Assembly: GCF_005222845.1 (NCBI RefSeq)
Contig: NZ_STFZ01000007.1
Span: forward strand, 230,203 to 294,202
Source: Rhizobium sp. FY34
GTDB lineage: Bacteria; Pseudomonadota; Alphaproteobacteria; Rhizobiales; Rhizobiaceae
Reading direction: 5' to 3'
Length of the DNA: 64,000 nucleotides
Both the position numbers and the translations under genes were made by a program. Positions 63,916-64,000 of this stretch are shown in pieces (the stretch's first letter is position 1; every line of letters begins with the position of its first letter). The notes beneath the pieces are model-generated. The model had not been told where the DNA came from. It was given only the letters and a program-made list of their open reading frames with translations, and did not search any database.

Positions 63916-64000
63916 AGGGTCTGTGGGGATTCATCGTGAGTTGATCACAGCCGCTGCCATATAGATCATGGCCTCAAAGCTCTGGTCCGTTTTACAGGCT
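63916..64000 (-). mobile_element. Probable end of an insertion sequence (truncated by the window)
   Basis: A minus-strand open frame enters from the right edge and ends at TGA 63931-63933. Its last residues, CKTDQSFEAMIY followed by MAAAVINSR, look like a transposase C-terminus. Just beyond the stop is GGGTCTGTGGGGATT, a plausible terminal inverted repeat. The family (perhaps IS5-like) cannot be fixed from so little sequence. Confidence 0.45.

Overview
The window looks like a chromosomal segment of a Rhizobiaceae bacterium (Agrobacterium/Rhizobium group). The DNA is GC-rich and the gene set is typical of that family. It also carries rhizobial regulatory signatures: a TGA-N9-TCA iron-responsive operator, a TTAA-N7-TTAA CtrA-type box, and palindromic intergenic repeats resembling RIME elements. 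The genus assignment rests on gene content and motif recognition; no search was run.

Layout. 0-6.7 kb: end of pheS, pheT, a long repeat-rich non-coding stretch, a small HNH protein, two very small genes, rsgA and an aldo/keto reductase. 6.7-10.7 kb: LysR regulator, GNAT acetyltransferase, a second aldo/keto reductase, a GlxA-type AraC regulator and a cysteine hydrolase, with several 4-base stop/start overlaps. 11.1-13.4 kb: an island-like gene for a 761-residue protein with two domains matching the eukaryotic F-box-associated (FBA) sugar-binding fold, a trypsin/V8-type protease domain and a PLAT-like C-terminus. 13.8-18.2 kb: a Gfo/Idh/MocA oxidoreductase and a three-part GtrA / GtrB-like / GT-C membrane glycosylation set. 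18.2-25 kb: xseA, a MarR/EamA divergent pair sharing a perfect palindrome, a cold-shock gene, M29 aminopeptidase, YbaK deacylase, an ArsC-like protein and small proteins. 25.2-26.7 kb: a soluble chemoreceptor behind a CtrA-type box.

26.7-38.8 kb: a sugar-utilisation locus. A LacI regulator is divergent from an ABC importer (binding protein, two permeases, ATPase), followed by GH2 beta-mannosidase, a sugar isomerase/epimerase, a Gfo/Idh/MocA dehydrogenase and a GH43 enzyme. Two LacI-type operators lie in the divergent spacer. The set suggests uptake and intracellular breakdown of plant cell-wall beta-mannoside/xyloside oligosaccharides.

39-40 kb: a DUF2218-siderophore-interacting fusion under an iron box. 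40.35-47.4 kb: a 2358-residue protein built of about 293 uninterrupted Ser/Thr-rich octapeptides, convergent with a TPR-GT41 (OGT/SPINDLY-type) glycosyltransferase; together they suggest a dedicated protein O-glycosylation system. 49.6-59.9 kb: guaA, an MTA/SAH nucleosidase, a thioesterase, TspO, an iron-type cluster (imelysin, di-heme oxidoreductase, imelysin, DUF1513), an RsmB-like methyltransferase and an RlpA-like protein. 60-64 kb: an NAD-dependent epimerase, queG, a glutathione S-transferase, uppP with a strong terminator, and what may be the end of an insertion sequence.

The two observations most likely to be new biology are the double-FBA protease and the giant octapeptide protein paired with a GT41 enzyme.
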